Positions 16,961-27,696 of a stretch of 61,506 bases of DNA are shown here, piece by piece. A program made the position numbers and the translations under genes. The DNA is from an uncultured bacterium (GTDB lineage Bacteria; Nitrospirota; Thermodesulfovibrionia; Thermodesulfovibrionales; Dissulfurispiraceae). The stretch is from contig CALEDV010000029.1 in assembly GCA_937949555.1 (NCBI GenBank), positions 1 to 61,506 on the forward strand. The letters are read 5' to 3'. The notes under the pieces were generated by a model, which was not told the DNA's origin, did no database searches, and worked only from the letters and a program-made list of their open reading frames with translations. Every line of letters begins with the position of its first letter. The first letter of the stretch is position 1.

Positions 16961-19360
16961 ATGAAAAGGCTCCTCATAACAGTAAAGGGAATCGTGCAGG
17001 GTGTGGGGTTTAGACCCTTTGTCTATAAGATTGCAAAGGAACTCTCCTTAAAGGGAGTTATAAGAAACACTATGGAAGGGCTTGTTGTAGATGTTGAGGG
17101 GACAGAAACAGACAGGCTGATCAAGTTAATAGAGCACTCTCCCCCACCCCTGTCAAGGGTTGAAGAAATAAACATACAGCATCTACCAATAAAGGGCTTC
17201 TCTGAACTAAAAATACTATCAAGCGAAGATACCGGCAGATTCACACTCCTATCGCCTGACATATCAATATGCAAGGATTGCTTGGAGGAGTTATTTAACC
17301 CCAAGGACCGCCGATTCCAATATCCCTTTATCAACTGCACAAACTGCGGCACAAGATACTCTATCACCTTTAAAACTCCCTATGATAGAAAAAACACTAC
17401 CATGAGGGTCTTCAACATGTGCAGTAAATGCCTTAAGGAATATGAAGACCCCTCTGACAGGCGGTTTCACGCCCAACCAAATGCATGCGCCCTTTGCGGA
17501 CCCTCTGTATCCTTTGTATGGGTAAACAATCAGGGCAAGACTGGAGATGACCCGCTAAGACAGACTATAGAGGTTATCAAACAAGGAGGCATCTTAGCAA
17601 TCAAGGGTATTGGTGGATTTCATCTGTGCTGCAACGCTGAGGATGAAGAGGCAGTAGCCCTCTTAAGAAGACGCAAGAGAAAGAGCAATAAGCCCTTTGC
17701 TTTGATGTTGCCCAATATTAAATACATACATGGGATATGTAAGGTCAACGCCCTTGAAAGAGATCTATTGTCTGGAAACAGACGCCCTATAGTGCTTCTA
17801 AGAAAACTCAAGCATCCTGAAGCCACCATAAAGATTGCCCCATCTGTATCTCCAAACAATAGTTACTTTGGCTGTATGATGCCCTATTCTCCCTTGCATT
17901 ATTTGCTTTTTTATTACAATCAAGATAGTCCCCATTTTAATGCCCTGGTCATGACAAGCGGCAATCTCTCCGAAGAACCAATTATAAAGGACAATGAAGA
18001 GGCGCTGAAAAGACTCTCCCCCTTTGTAGATGCCTTTTTGCTTCATAACAGAGATATATTTGCAGCTATTGATGATTCTGTGACAAGGGTTGTAGAACCT
18101 CCGCCCTTTGATAAGCAGCCTGATAAGGGAAGTCTTGAAGATAGGATACCCACAACAGCAGTCTTTACTGTATTTATCCGCCGTGCAAGGGGTTATGTTC
18201 CTGAGCCAATAGATATAAAAGACGATGGGGAGGATGTGCTTGGAGTAGGAGCAGACATAAAAAATGCTTTCGCCCTTGGCAAAGGCAACTATGCCATAAT
18301 GAGCCAACATATTGGCGATATGGATAACGAGAAGACCCTCATATTCTTTGAGCAGACCCTTGCGACGCTTTCGTCAGTTTACGGCTTTAAGCCTTCTGCC
18401 TTGGGCTATGATATGCATCCTGATTATAGGTCATCAAAGTGGGCTAAGGATTACGGAGCGAAAAACAATATAAAGACCTTTGCCCTGCAGCATCATCATT
18501 GTCATATTGCCTCGGTAATTGCCGAGAATGGCCTTTCTGGCAGGGTTATTGGGGCAGCCTTAGATGGGGCAGGATATGGGCTTGACGGCAATATATGGGG
18601 AAGTGAGTTTTTGTGTTGCGAGGGCGCTGAGTTTCACCGTGCCGCATCCTTTGAATACCTGCCTCTGCCTGGTGGAGACAGGGCTGCAAAGGAGTGTTGG
18701 AGAACAGCATTGAGCTTCCTGAGAGTCAATTTAACAGAAGAGGCTCTTTTGCCAGCCTTAGAAAAGATTGGATTCATCAAAAAGTATGGCTCCAAGAGGA
18801 TTGAAACCCTTATAAGCATGCTTGATAAAGACCTTATGAGCCCCCTTTCTTCAGGGGCGGGCAGATACTTCGATGCGGTTTCTGCATTGATTGGCTGCTG
18901 TGATTATAACACCTTTGAGGGCGAGGCTGCCCTTGCCCTGGAGGGACTTATTGATGAAGACACTATTGAGCAATCGGGGGCTTACAGATATAACATAAAA
19001 AGCAACAACAACCCCGATAAACCCGATTACACAGTGTCTTTTACAGAGGCTGCCAGTGAAATCATTCAGGATATTCTGAAGGGGAAAGAGACTACTTTTA
19101 TCTCTGCAAGGTTTCATAACACCATAAAGTCTGTGGTCATAGAGATGCTTACAAATATTGCATCAAAATACAACACCGATCAAGTCGCCCTAAGCGGTGG
19201 GGTATTTCAGAATTTATACCTGCTCAGAGGGGTTATAAACGGCTTGATTCAACAGGGCTTAAAGGTATATTGTAACAGCCAAGCGCCTTCAAACGATGGA
19301 GGAATCGCAGCAGGTCAGGTTTATATAGTCCGAAAATTAATTAACACAAAGGGGGTATAG
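16961..19360 (+). CDS. hypF: Carbamoyltransferase HypF (hydrogenase maturation)
   Basis: HypF activates carbamoyl phosphate and passes the carbamoyl group to HypE, the source of cyanide ligands of [NiFe]-hydrogenases. The 799-residue protein has an acylphosphatase domain (about 1-90; GIVQGVGFRPFVYKIAKEL), two C-x2-C-x18-C-x2-C zinc fingers (about 100-185), a YrdC-like domain (about 200-380; GGILAIKGIGGFHLCCNA) and the Kae1-like carbamoyltransferase domain (about 390-799; HHHCHIASVIAENGL, LDGAGYG, ALSGGVFQN). Full length and motifs argue for a working enzyme. ATG 16961 starts at the acylphosphatase domain; an extended frame begins at 16898 inside rnhB. No hypABCDE or hydrogenase genes are adjacent. 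Confidence 0.96.
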   Translation: MKRLLITVKGIVQGVGFRPFVYKIAKELSLKGVIRNTMEGLVVDVEGTETDRLIKLIEHSPPPLSRVEEINIQHLPIKGFSELKILSSEDTGRFTLLSPDISICKDCLEELFNPKDRRFQYPFINCTNCGTRYSITFKTPYDRKNTTMRVFNMCSKCLKEYEDPSDRRFHAQPNACALCGPSVSFVWVNNQGKTGDDPLRQTIEVIKQGGILAIKGIGGFHLCCNAEDEEAVALLRRRKRKSNKPFALMLPNIKYIHGICKVNALERDLLSGNRRPIVLLRKLKHPEATIKIAPSVSPNNSYFGCMMPYSPLHYLLFYYNQDSPHFNALVMTSGNLSEEPIIKDNEEALKRLSPFVDAFLLHNRDIFAAIDDSVTRVVEPPPFDKQPDKGSLEDRIPTTAVFTVFIRRARGYVPEPIDIKDDGEDVLGVGADIKNAFALGKGNYAIMSQHIGDMDNEKTLIFFEQTLATLSSVYGFKPSALGYDMHPDYRSSKWAKDYGAKNNIKTFALQHHHCHIASVIAENGLSGRVIGAALDGAGYGLDGNIWGSEFLCCEGAEFHRAASFEYLPLPGGDRAAKECWRTALSFLRVNLTEEALLPALEKIGFIKKYGSKRIETLISMLDKDLMSPLSSGAGRYFDAVSALIGCCDYNTFEGEAALALEGLIDEDTIEQSGAYRYNIKSNNNPDKPDYTVSFTEAASEIIQDILKGKETTFISARFHNTIKSVVIEMLTNIASKYNTDQVALSGGVFQNLYLLRGVINGLIQQGLKVYCNSQAPSNDGGIAAGQVYIVRKLINTKGV

Positions 19361-19363
19361 GAA

Positions 19364-20260
19364 ATGACAAGGCTAAGCGATGATGAATTGATACAAGAGA
19401 TCAAGAGGAGGTTCGATAACAACAACAAGGCTCTCCACGACCTCAGGATGCTTACACGAAAATTAGAGGACATGAACAAAAAACTAATGGACTCTGAGAC
19501 CCTAAAGAGCAACTTTATTTCTAACATAAAAAACGAGCTCAACAACCCCCTTACAAGTGTACTTATACTTTCGAAAAACCTTTCCTTAGGCGCCTTTGAT
19601 CCTGAAGAGGCTAAGGAAATGTCGAGGTCTATTTTTCATGAACTATTTGATCTTGACTTCCAGCTTCGCAATATCTTTGCTGCAGCGGAAATCGAGGCCG
19701 GCGACACCCAAATGAGCATTGCAAATGTTGACATTGACAATCTGATCTCAAACACTATTGATTCCTTCAATCACCTAATAGAGAAAAAGGGTCTTGTAGC
19801 AGATTACAGCTTTATCAATAAAAATGAAGAGATTCCATACTTCAAGACTGACCCCGCGAAACTGCAGCTTGTGCTCAGCAATCTTATTGCCAATGCCATT
19901 GAGTTTTCAAACCCTGGAAGTTCCTTTGAGGTCAAGGCATGGAAACATACTACCTATCTGAATATGATAGTGTCTGATAATGGCCCTGGCATAGATGAAG
20001 AGGTTCAAGGCTTTATATTTGAACGATTCAGACAACTTGAGACAGGCTCCAGAAAGAGATACAAAGGGCATGGATTGGGCTTGAGCATAGCAAAGTCCCT
20101 TATAGACTTGATGGAAGGCACCATAACAGTAACAAGCAAGGTTGGCATGGGCACTATATTTACCATATTCATCCCAGAAGCCAAGACCGATGGAGGCGTA
20201 GGCATGTTTTCTGAGGACGGCAACGAGTTCTTCTTTGAGGAAGAGGAGGAAAAATTCTAA
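19364..20260 (+). CDS. Histidine-kinase-like protein lacking the phosphoacceptor His
   Basis: The 298-residue soluble protein has an N-terminal coiled coil (about 5-50), a HisKA-like helix pair (about 45-115) and an intact HATPase domain (about 140-275; N-box NLIANAIEFSN, G1 SDNGPGIDEE, F-box FIFERF, G2 GHGLGLSIA). The H-box reads FISNIKNELNNPLT, so residue 57 is Asn (AAC) where kinases have His. ATP binding may persist while autophosphorylation on the usual residue cannot. It starts 3 bp after hypF and abuts cheD with no gap, so the products probably act together. It could be a pseudokinase, a scaffold, or a kinase using another residue. Confidence 0.85.
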   Translation: MTRLSDDELIQEIKRRFDNNNKALHDLRMLTRKLEDMNKKLMDSETLKSNFISNIKNELNNPLTSVLILSKNLSLGAFDPEEAKEMSRSIFHELFDLDFQLRNIFAAAEIEAGDTQMSIANVDIDNLISNTIDSFNHLIEKKGLVADYSFINKNEEIPYFKTDPAKLQLVLSNLIANAIEFSNPGSSFEVKAWKHTTYLNMIVSDNGPGIDEEVQGFIFERFRQLETGSRKRYKGHGLGLSIAKSLIDLMEGTITVTSKVGMGTIFTIFIPEAKTDGGVGMFSEDGNEFFFEEEEEKF

Positions 20261-20752
20261 GTGTCCTCAAACAACAATGGTCCTTTAGCAAAAACAGAAC
20301 ACTTCCTCTATCCCGGCGAACTCTTTGCAAAGAATGGGGCATATAAAGTGACTACAATCCTTGGCTCCTGCATAGCCGTATGCCTCTGGGATCCACTCCT
20401 GAAGATAGGTGGCATAAATCATTACATGCTTGCCCTGTGGAACGGTGAAGGTCTGCCCTCTCCACGCTATGGCAATATTGCAATCCTCAAGCTTATTGAA
20501 AAGATGTTGGATTTAGGGTGTGCCAAAGAAAGACTGAAGGCAAAGGTATTTGGTGGGGCTGCTGTACTTCAAGGCAGCAGCGGGCTTATGAGTGTTGGAG
20601 AAAGAAACATAATAGTAGCAGAGGACATACTAAGCGATGAGGGGATCCCCATAATAAGCAGCGATGTGGGGGGCAATCTAGGAAGAAAAATCATCTTTCA
20701 TACCGATACTGCAGAAATACTTCTGAAAAAGATCAAGCCTCAGCCAAAATAG
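20261..20752 (+). CDS. cheD: Chemoreceptor glutamine deamidase CheD
   Basis: CheD deamidates glutamines of methyl-accepting chemotaxis receptors and, in several bacteria, stimulates the CheC phosphatase. The 163-residue protein carries the catalytic motif TTILGSCIAVCLWD (Cys37) and GGINHYML (His54), with the same 17-residue spacing as the catalytic Cys and His of well-studied CheD. KVFGGAAVLQGSS and the conserved G-x-R-N-I segment (VGERNIIVAEDIL) follow. The start is GTG at 20261, directly after the previous stop. No other chemotaxis genes are adjacent; the partner genes are the kinase-like and GNAT-like genes. Confidence 0.93.
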   Translation: MSSNNNGPLAKTEHFLYPGELFAKNGAYKVTTILGSCIAVCLWDPLLKIGGINHYMLALWNGEGLPSPRYGNIAILKLIEKMLDLGCAKERLKAKVFGGAAVLQGSSGLMSVGERNIIVAEDILSDEGIPIISSDVGGNLGRKIIFHTDTAEILLKKIKPQPK

Positions 20753-20759
20753 CTCTACG

Positions 20760-21824
20760 ATGAAAATTAGCTCAGAGATTCCTATTGAACCAAAACAGTC
20801 CTTTATAGTAGATAAATTCACGGAATCCGATGGCATTGGTGTTGCCAACCTCTTCCTTTCCGTTTATGGCAATAGCTACCCCTTCGATATGTATTACTAT
20901 CCTGAGCGTATTGCTGAGGCTAACCTCTCTGGAGATCTCCTGTCAGTAGTCGCAAAAACCGAAAAGGGGGATGTAATAGGACATGGCGCCCTCTTCAGAA
21001 GCTTTGCAATAAATCCACAGGCCTATGAATTAGGGCAGCTCATCATATTAAATCAGTATAGGGGATCCTTTGCTGCCTTTCGCATAGCCCAATATATAAA
21101 ACAAAACATAATAGACAAAAACCCACCGGAGTGTCTTTTCGGAGAGGCAGTAACTAATCATCCTGTATCGCAGAAACTCTCACATTTCATTGGTTTGTCA
21201 GAGTCTGCCCTGGAAATAGACTTTATGCCTGAATCTATGTACACAAAGGAAAAAGGCTCCTTAGGAAGGGTAAGCTGCCTTTTTCAGTTTCTCATTAACA
21301 ATAGCTCCTGCTACGATGTCTTTTTACATCCCAGGTGTAGAGATATAATGGATTTAGTGTTTCCAGAGATGAGAATAAATCGGAATATCTTTTATAACAA
21401 GCCAGCCTACACTGCCTCTGCAACAACCTCCATCAAGGGGAGGCGCTTTCCAGAAGCCTCAATCTCAAGATATAACATCATCAATACAGGCATTGATGCT
21501 GCCTCAGTGATTGATGGATTAATCACTGAGGCAGAGCAAGATCACATAAAGGTATTGCAGTTTATAGTAAATGTCTCTGAGCCCCATGGGATTGAGGCAT
21601 TTGATATACTGTTTGATAGGGGCTTTTTCTGCGGAGGATGGCTACCTCTATGGTTCGATAAAGGAGACGGCTTCTTGTTACAATGGCTAAGAAACAAGCC
21701 TAACTTTACAGATATAAACCTTTTTTCAGATAAGTCTGAACGCCTCTTGGGGCTTATTAAGAATGATTACGAGCTTGCATTAAATAAAGCGCCTCACAAC
21801 AATACCATCAAACACAAAGTTTAA
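20760..21824 (+). CDS. GNAT-like protein of unknown function
   Basis: The 354-residue protein looks like a GNAT acetyltransferase fold in its first 180 residues. It opens with FTESDGIGVANLFLSVYG; strand-like GDVIGHGALFRS and LGQLIILNQYRGSFAAFRIAQYI (the usual acetyl-CoA-binding region, here without a clean R/Q-x-x-G-x-G/A) come next. The C-terminal half (about 200-354) is not recognised and may be a second, degenerate GNAT-like domain. It follows cheD by 7 bp, with no ribosome-binding site, so translation may be coupled. A perfect 13-bp inverted repeat lies inside the reading frame at 21500-21533. Substrate and role are unknown; a signalling function is suggested only by the neighbours. Confidence 0.7.
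   Translation: MKISSEIPIEPKQSFIVDKFTESDGIGVANLFLSVYGNSYPFDMYYYPERIAEANLSGDLLSVVAKTEKGDVIGHGALFRSFAINPQAYELGQLIILNQYRGSFAAFRIAQYIKQNIIDKNPPECLFGEAVTNHPVSQKLSHFIGLSESALEIDFMPESMYTKEKGSLGRVSCLFQFLINNSSCYDVFLHPRCRDIMDLVFPEMRINRNIFYNKPAYTASATTSIKGRRFPEASISRYNIINTGIDAASVIDGLITEAEQDHIKVLQFIVNVSEPHGIEAFDILFDRGFFCGGWLPLWFDKGDGFLLQWLRNKPNFTDINLFSDKSERLLGLIKNDYELALNKAPHNNTIKHKV
21500..21533 (+). repeat. Perfect 13-bp inverted repeat inside a coding region
   Basis: TGCCTCAGTGATT (21500-21512) and its exact reverse complement (21521-21533) are separated by 8 bases, all within the GNAT-like gene where they encode part of AASVIDGLITEAEQ. It would form a strong mRNA hairpin, without a T-run. Confidence 0.85.
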
Positions 21825-21891
21825 GACATAACCTGCATGGCTATACATGACATTAAGCCCGGAGAAAATTTGTTGGATAAATAGCCTGTGG

Positions 21892-22719
21892 CTATCTCAA
21901 AGCCTCCCTCATAAGCTCCACTGGAGGGGTAAGTCCTGTCCATATCTGGAAGGCATATACGCCCTGCCAAAGCAACATGCCCGAACCGTCTAATGTAGTA
22001 GTGCATCCAGCTTCTGAAGCGGCCTGTAGCAGTGGGGTCCTTTTGTATATCAAGTCACATACGATTGTATTGGGATTTAGAGATCCGATGTCACAGGGCA
22101 AAGGGTCCTCAGCCTTTAACCCAAGGGAAGTGGTATTTATAACCATATCAATCCCCCCAAGGGACACTAAGTCCTCTAAATCTTTCTGAGAAACCGCACT
22201 GATAATACTGCCCATTGAGCCATACTCTAAGGCTAAAGACTCTGCTTTTTGCGCCGTTCTATTGTAGATGAACAACACTGCACCCTCTTTTGCAAGGGCA
22301 TACACCACAGCCCTCGCTGCACCTCCAGCGCCAAGTACCAATATCCTCTTTCCTTTAACATATATGCCCCTCTCAGACAGGGACTGAATAAAGCCCCAGG
22401 CATCGGTATTATATCCATAAAGCAGCCCCTGAGAGTTTTTCACTGTATTTACTGCCCCGATAGCCTCAGCCTCAGGAGACAAATAATCCAAAAGCGGCAT
22501 TATCCTTTCCTTATGAGGCACAGTGATGTTTACCCCTCTCATATTCAATGCCCTTATTGCCTGGGTTGCCTGATCCAACCTCTCAGGGAGAACATCAAAG
22601 GCTACATAACAGGCATCCAGACCAAAGTACCTAAAGGCAGCATTGTGCATGAGAGGTGATTTGCTGTGACTGACCGGATTGCCAAATATGCCGTATATCG
22701 CTGTAGAGCCCTTTATCAT
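21892..22719 (-). CDS. aroE: Shikimate dehydrogenase
   Basis: AroE reduces 3-dehydroshikimate to shikimate with NADPH. The 275-residue protein has the substrate site GNPVSHSKSPLMHNAAF (Ser-x-Ser), the catalytic Lys and Asn region NITVPHKERIMP, GAVNTV, GYNTDAWGF with the catalytic Asp, and the nucleotide motif VLGAGGAARAVVYAL. Length is normal. It lies downstream of the ATP synthase operon but beyond that operon's terminator (22827-22853), so it is probably transcribed separately. It converges with the GNAT-like gene. aroB and aroK are 25 kb away. Confidence 0.96.
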   Translation of the reverse strand: MIKGSTAIYGIFGNPVSHSKSPLMHNAAFRYFGLDACYVAFDVLPERLDQATQAIRALNMRGVNITVPHKERIMPLLDYLSPEAEAIGAVNTVKNSQGLLYGYNTDAWGFIQSLSERGIYVKGKRILVLGAGGAARAVVYALAKEGAVLFIYNRTAQKAESLALEYGSMGSIISAVSQKDLEDLVSLGGIDMVINTTSLGLKAEDPLPCDIGSLNPNTIVCDLIYKRTPLLQAASEAGCTTTLDGSGMLLWQGVYAFQIWTGLTPPVELMREALR

Positions 22720-22819
22720 AATTATGACTTTTTAGCTGAAAGAGTCCTTGTCCATTAATACCTATAAGAGTTACATACTAAGAAATAAAAAGCCCTCTGT
22801 GTATCAACCCTGGTTTAAC

Positions 22820-22853
22820 TAATACAAAAGCCCGCTCCTGTTGAGCGGGCTTT
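22820..22853 (-). terminator. Rho-independent terminator of the ATP synthase operon
   Basis: A perfect 11-bp GC-rich stem (AAAGCCCGCTC, 22827-22837, with 22843-22853; 5-nt loop) is followed on the minus strand by TTTTGTATT. It lies about 30 bp past atpC. Confidence 0.93.
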
Positions 22854-22881
22854 AGAATGCTCCTGCAATAGTACTATATTA

Positions 22882-23280
22882 CTACTTTCTACTTGCTATC
22901 AGTATTCTCGTGGTAGCCCTTTGTAAGGATGCCGAGGCCCTGGCAAAGTCTATGTTTTCCTGCTTCAGTCTTTCCTCGGCCCGTTTTTTTGCCTCCATTG
23001 CCCTCTCCAGGTTTATATCCTCAGCCCGTTCTGCGCTATCTGCAAGTATGATAACCCTATCAGAGATTACCTCTGCATAGCCGGAGTTAATAAAAAAATA
23101 CTCCACATTAGCGCCCTTTTTAGTCTGAAGGATACCTATTTGAAGAGTGGTCACAAGATTTGCGTGCCCAGCAAGCACACCAAATTCGCCCTCAGAGCCG
23201 GTGGCTGTTAATTCATCCACATCCTCACTTACCACTGGTCCGTGAGGAGTGACTACCTCAAGCCTTATCTTATTTTCCAT
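22882..23280 (-). CDS. atpC: ATP synthase F1 epsilon subunit
   Basis: Epsilon is part of the central stalk and regulates ATP hydrolysis. The 132-residue protein has the N-terminal beta-sandwich (IRLEVVTPHGPVVSEDVDELTATGSEGEFGVLAGHANLVT) with the typical GEFGVLAGH motif, and the two-helix C-terminal hairpin (from about 85). It is the last gene of the operon, 21 bp after atpD, with the terminator following. Confidence 0.96.
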   Translation of the reverse strand: MENKIRLEVVTPHGPVVSEDVDELTATGSEGEFGVLAGHANLVTTLQIGILQTKKGANVEYFFINSGYAEVISDRVIILADSAERAEDINLERAMEAKKRAEERLKQENIDFARASASLQRATTRILIASRK

Positions 23281-23301
23281 GTTTAGCTCTCCTTGGGTTT
23301 G

Positions 23302-24735
<1,434 letters not shown>

Positions 24736-24744
24736 TTAAACGCC

Positions 24745-25611
24745 CTATTGTTTCAATGCCTCAACACCACCAACGATGTCCATCAGCTCCTTTGTAATAC
24801 TCTCTTGCCTTGCCTTGTTATATTTCAATGTAAGACGAGCGATCATATCGTTAGCAGCCTTCGTGGCGTTCTCCATTGCAGTCATCCTCGCTGCCTCCTC
24901 CGCTGCCTGTGAATCAAGCAATGCCCTGAATATCTGTATCTCCACATTTTTTGGCACAAGGCTTTCAAAGATCGCCTGTTGGTTAGGCTCAAAGATGATA
25001 TCTACCGTATCTGCAGCCTTTTCTTCACCCTTTATAGGAGCCATAGGAAGGAGCTGGGAAGTCCTCACCCTTTGAACCACAGCAGATTTAAACTCATTAT
25101 AGACAAGTATAAGCTCATCAAAGGTACCCTTTATGAAATTCTCTGTAAGGTCCTTAGCAATTTCTTGGGCTGTGGCATAGTTGATCTTGCCAGACAATCC
25201 TGTCCAGGATTTTCTTAAAGAGATCTCTCTCCTTTTAAAGAGATCAAAACCCTTTTTGCCTATTGAACTAACGGATACACTATACCCCTGCGCTTGAAGC
25301 TCCTTAATTGTCTTAACAGCCGCCTTCATCACATTGGTATTAAAGGCGCCGCATAACCCTCTATCACCCGTTAGGGTTAGTATTTCTACTTGTTTAATCG
25401 GACGAACCTCCAACAAAGGATGCCCCGTGCCCACAGAACCGGCAAGGCCTGCAAGCACTTGCTCCATCTTTTCGGCATAGGGCTTGAGTTCGGTAATTCT
25501 CGCCTGCGCCTTGCGAAATTTTGCAGCCGAGACCATCTTCATCGCCTTCGTTATCTGCTTTGTGCTCTTTACTGAATTTATCCTTTTTCTTATCTCTTTT
25601 AGCCCTGGCAT
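24745..25611 (-). CDS. atpG: ATP synthase F1 gamma subunit
   Basis: Gamma is the rotor shaft inside the alpha3beta3 ring. The 288-residue protein has the two terminal helices that form the shaft: N-terminal LKEIRKRINSVKSTKQITKAMKMVSAAK and C-terminal ARMTAMENATKAANDMI, with GDRGLCGAFNTNV in the globular part. It lies between alpha and beta. Confidence 0.97.
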   Translation of the reverse strand: MPGLKEIRKRINSVKSTKQITKAMKMVSAAKFRKAQARITELKPYAEKMEQVLAGLAGSVGTGHPLLEVRPIKQVEILTLTGDRGLCGAFNTNVMKAAVKTIKELQAQGYSVSVSSIGKKGFDLFKRREISLRKSWTGLSGKINYATAQEIAKDLTENFIKGTFDELILVYNEFKSAVVQRVRTSQLLPMAPIKGEEKAADTVDIIFEPNQQAIFESLVPKNVEIQIFRALLDSQAAEEAARMTAMENATKAANDMIARLTLKYNKARQESITKELMDIVGGVEALKQ

Positions 25612-25644
25612 TATTTACCTCGTATTTCTTATTTTTTACAAAGG

Positions 25645-27153
25645 TTAGACCGCAAAGGTCTTCTTGAATTCGCCTATGGCAGCCAAGAGTCTTTCCTTTA
25701 TTGAATCATCTATAGACTTTTTATCTCTTATCTCATTTTTTATATCTGTCTTCTTATCTCTCATAAAGGCAAGGAATTCAGCCTCAAATCTCTTCAGAGA
25801 TTCAATGGGGAGATCGTCAAGCTGCCCCTGTGTCCCTGCAAAGATAAGCATTACCTGATCTTCCATCGAAAGGGGCACATACTGATCCTGCTTGAGTATT
25901 TCAACCATCCTCCTGCCTCGTTCAATCTGCGCCATTGTTGCCTTGTCTAAGTCTGCACCAAACTGGGCAAAGGCAGCGAGTTCTCTAAACTGAGCAAGAT
26001 CAAGCCTCAATGTGCCTGCCACCTGCTTCATAGCCTTCGTCTGAGCCGCGCTTCCTACACGGCTGACAGAGAGACCTACATTGACGGCAGGTCTGACACC
26101 TGCATAAAAGAGGTCTGGCTCAAGATATATCTGCCCGTCTGTGATGGATATAACATTTGTAGGTATGTAAGCCGACACGTCTCCAGCTTGTGTTTCAATA
26201 ATAGGCAACGCTGTAAGGGAGCCTCCGCCAAGTTCATCACTCATCTTTGCAGCCCTTTCAAGCAGCCTTGAATGCAGATAGAAAACATCACCAGGGTAAG
26301 CCTCACGACCAGGGGGCCTCCTCAGGATGAGAGAGAGCTGCCTGTATGCCGTTGCTTGTTTGCTGAGATCGTCATATATTATAAGGGCATGTCTGCCATT
26401 GTCTCTGAAATATTCCCCAAGGGCACAACCTGTATAGGGTGCAATGTATTGCATAGGGGCAGGTTCACTTGCAGTTGCTGAGATGACGATGGTATGAGCC
26501 ATTGCCCCGTTCTCCTCAAGGGTCTTTACCACACGGGCAACACTCGCCCTTTTTTGTCCTACAGCAACATATATACAAATTACATCTCCGCCCTTTTGAT
26601 TGATTATTGCGTCTATTGCAATAGCGGTCTTCCCGGTCTGACGGTCTCCAATAATAAGCTCTCTCTGTCCCCTTCCAATAGGAATCATGGCATCCACTGC
26701 CTTAACTCCTGTCTGAAGAGGCTCCCTAACGGGCTGTCTGTCCACGATTCCAGGTGCAACCACATCAACTATCCTTGTATTTTTTGCATTAATAGCGCCC
26801 TTGCCGTCAATAGGTTGACCGATAGCATTTAAAACCCTCCCCACCATCTCGTCACCTACGGGAACAGACATAATCCTGCCGGTCCTCTTAACAATATCCC
26901 CTTCTTTTATGAGTTTGTCATCGCCAAATAGAACCGCCCCGATTACATCCTCTTCAAGGTTCAAAGCCATTCCAAAAACACCATTTGGAAACTCAATCAA
27001 CTCTGAGGTCATGCAGTTATCAAGCCCATAGACCCTCGCTATTCCATCTCCAACACTTATCACGACACCCACTTCACTAACATCCACACGCTTTTCAAAG
27101 TCAGTGATCTGGCTCTTTAGACTCTGACTTATTTCTTCTACCTTAATCTCCAT
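25645..27153 (-). CDS. atpA: ATP synthase F1 alpha subunit
   Basis: Alpha holds the non-catalytic nucleotide sites. The 502-residue protein has the N-terminal delta-contacting helix, [15 protein letters not shown] as Walker [18 protein letters not shown] and the family signature [14 protein letters not shown]. Length and order are standard. It is 3 bp downstream of atpH. Confidence 0.98.
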   Translation of the reverse strand: MEIKVEEISQSLKSQITDFEKRVDVSEVGVVISVGDGIARVYGLDNCMTSELIEFPNGVFGMALNLEEDVIGAVLFGDDKLIKEGDIVKRTGRIMSVPVGDEMVGRVLNAIGQPIDGKGAINAKNTRIVDVVAPGIVDRQPVREPLQTGVKAVDAMIPIGRGQRELIIGDRQTGKTAIAIDAIINQKGGDVICIYVAVGQKRASVARVVKTLEENGAMAHTIVISATASEPAPMQYIAPYTGCALGEYFRDNGRHALIIYDDLSKQATAYRQLSLILRRPPGREAYPGDVFYLHSRLLERAAKMSDELGGGSLTALPIIETQAGDVSAYIPTNVISITDGQIYLEPDLFYAGVRPAVNVGLSVSRVGSAAQTKAMKQVAGTLRLDLAQFRELAAFAQFGADLDKATMAQIERGRRMVEILKQDQYVPLSMEDQVMLIFAGTQGQLDDLPIESLKRFEAEFLAFMRDKKTDIKNEIRDKKSIDDSIKERLLAAIGEFKKTFAV

Positions 27154-27156
27154 TTT

Positions 27157-27696
27157 TCACCCCTTTATAAGCTTATCTTTCAACAGCCATAATTGGCCTT
27201 GTATGCTGCTGTCATACATCATGCTTCCGAGTTTGATCCTTATGCCTCCTATCAACGAGGCATCTTTAACATACTCAACCTCGGTATCTTTTCCTGTTAC
27301 TGCCTTAAGGGTATCTTCCAAGCTTTTCCTATTTTCTGGAGATATGTCTACAGGGGTTAGCACTAAGGCCTTCATCCTGTTTTTCATCTCCAAATAAAGG
27401 TTCAATGCCACCTTTGTTATCTCCGAGAGCGCCGATATGGCTCCGGTATGTTTAATATATCTAAGATAAGCCGTAACCATTTCGCTCATCTTGAGCTTTT
27501 CCCCCAGCATACTAATAACCTTATCAACCTCAGTGTCGGTAAAAACAGGACTTACAAGCATATTCCTAAATCCCTTGTCTTTTTCCATCATAGAGGCAAC
27601 CCTTTGAAGCTGTGTTATTGCGGCTGGAGCATCGGCAATGTCAATCTTAGATAAAAGCTGTTTGGCGTATCTCTTTATGCCCTTGACCTTTTTCAA
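27157..27696 (-). CDS. atpH: ATP synthase F1 delta subunit
   Basis: Delta joins the peripheral stalk to the top of F1. The 179-residue protein has an N-terminal helical domain (RYAKQLLSKIDIADAP) and the conserved C-terminal segment TEVEYVKDASLIGGIRIKLGSMMYDSSIQGQL, which contains the G-G-x-R/I-I-K pattern typical of this subunit. It overlaps atpF by 4 bp. Confidence 0.95.
   Translation of the reverse strand: MKKVKGIKRYAKQLLSKIDIADAPAAITQLQRVASMMEKDKGFRNMLVSPVFTDTEVDKVISMLGEKLKMSEMVTAYLRYIKHTGAISALSEITKVALNLYLEMKNRMKALVLTPVDISPENRKSLEDTLKAVTGKDTEVEYVKDASLIGGIRIKLGSMMYDSSIQGQLWLLKDKLIKG

Noticed and set aside
21881..21895. ATAGCC-TGT-GGCTAT as the aroE terminator
   Set aside because: The stem is only 6 bp, overlaps the stop codon and is not followed by a T-run.
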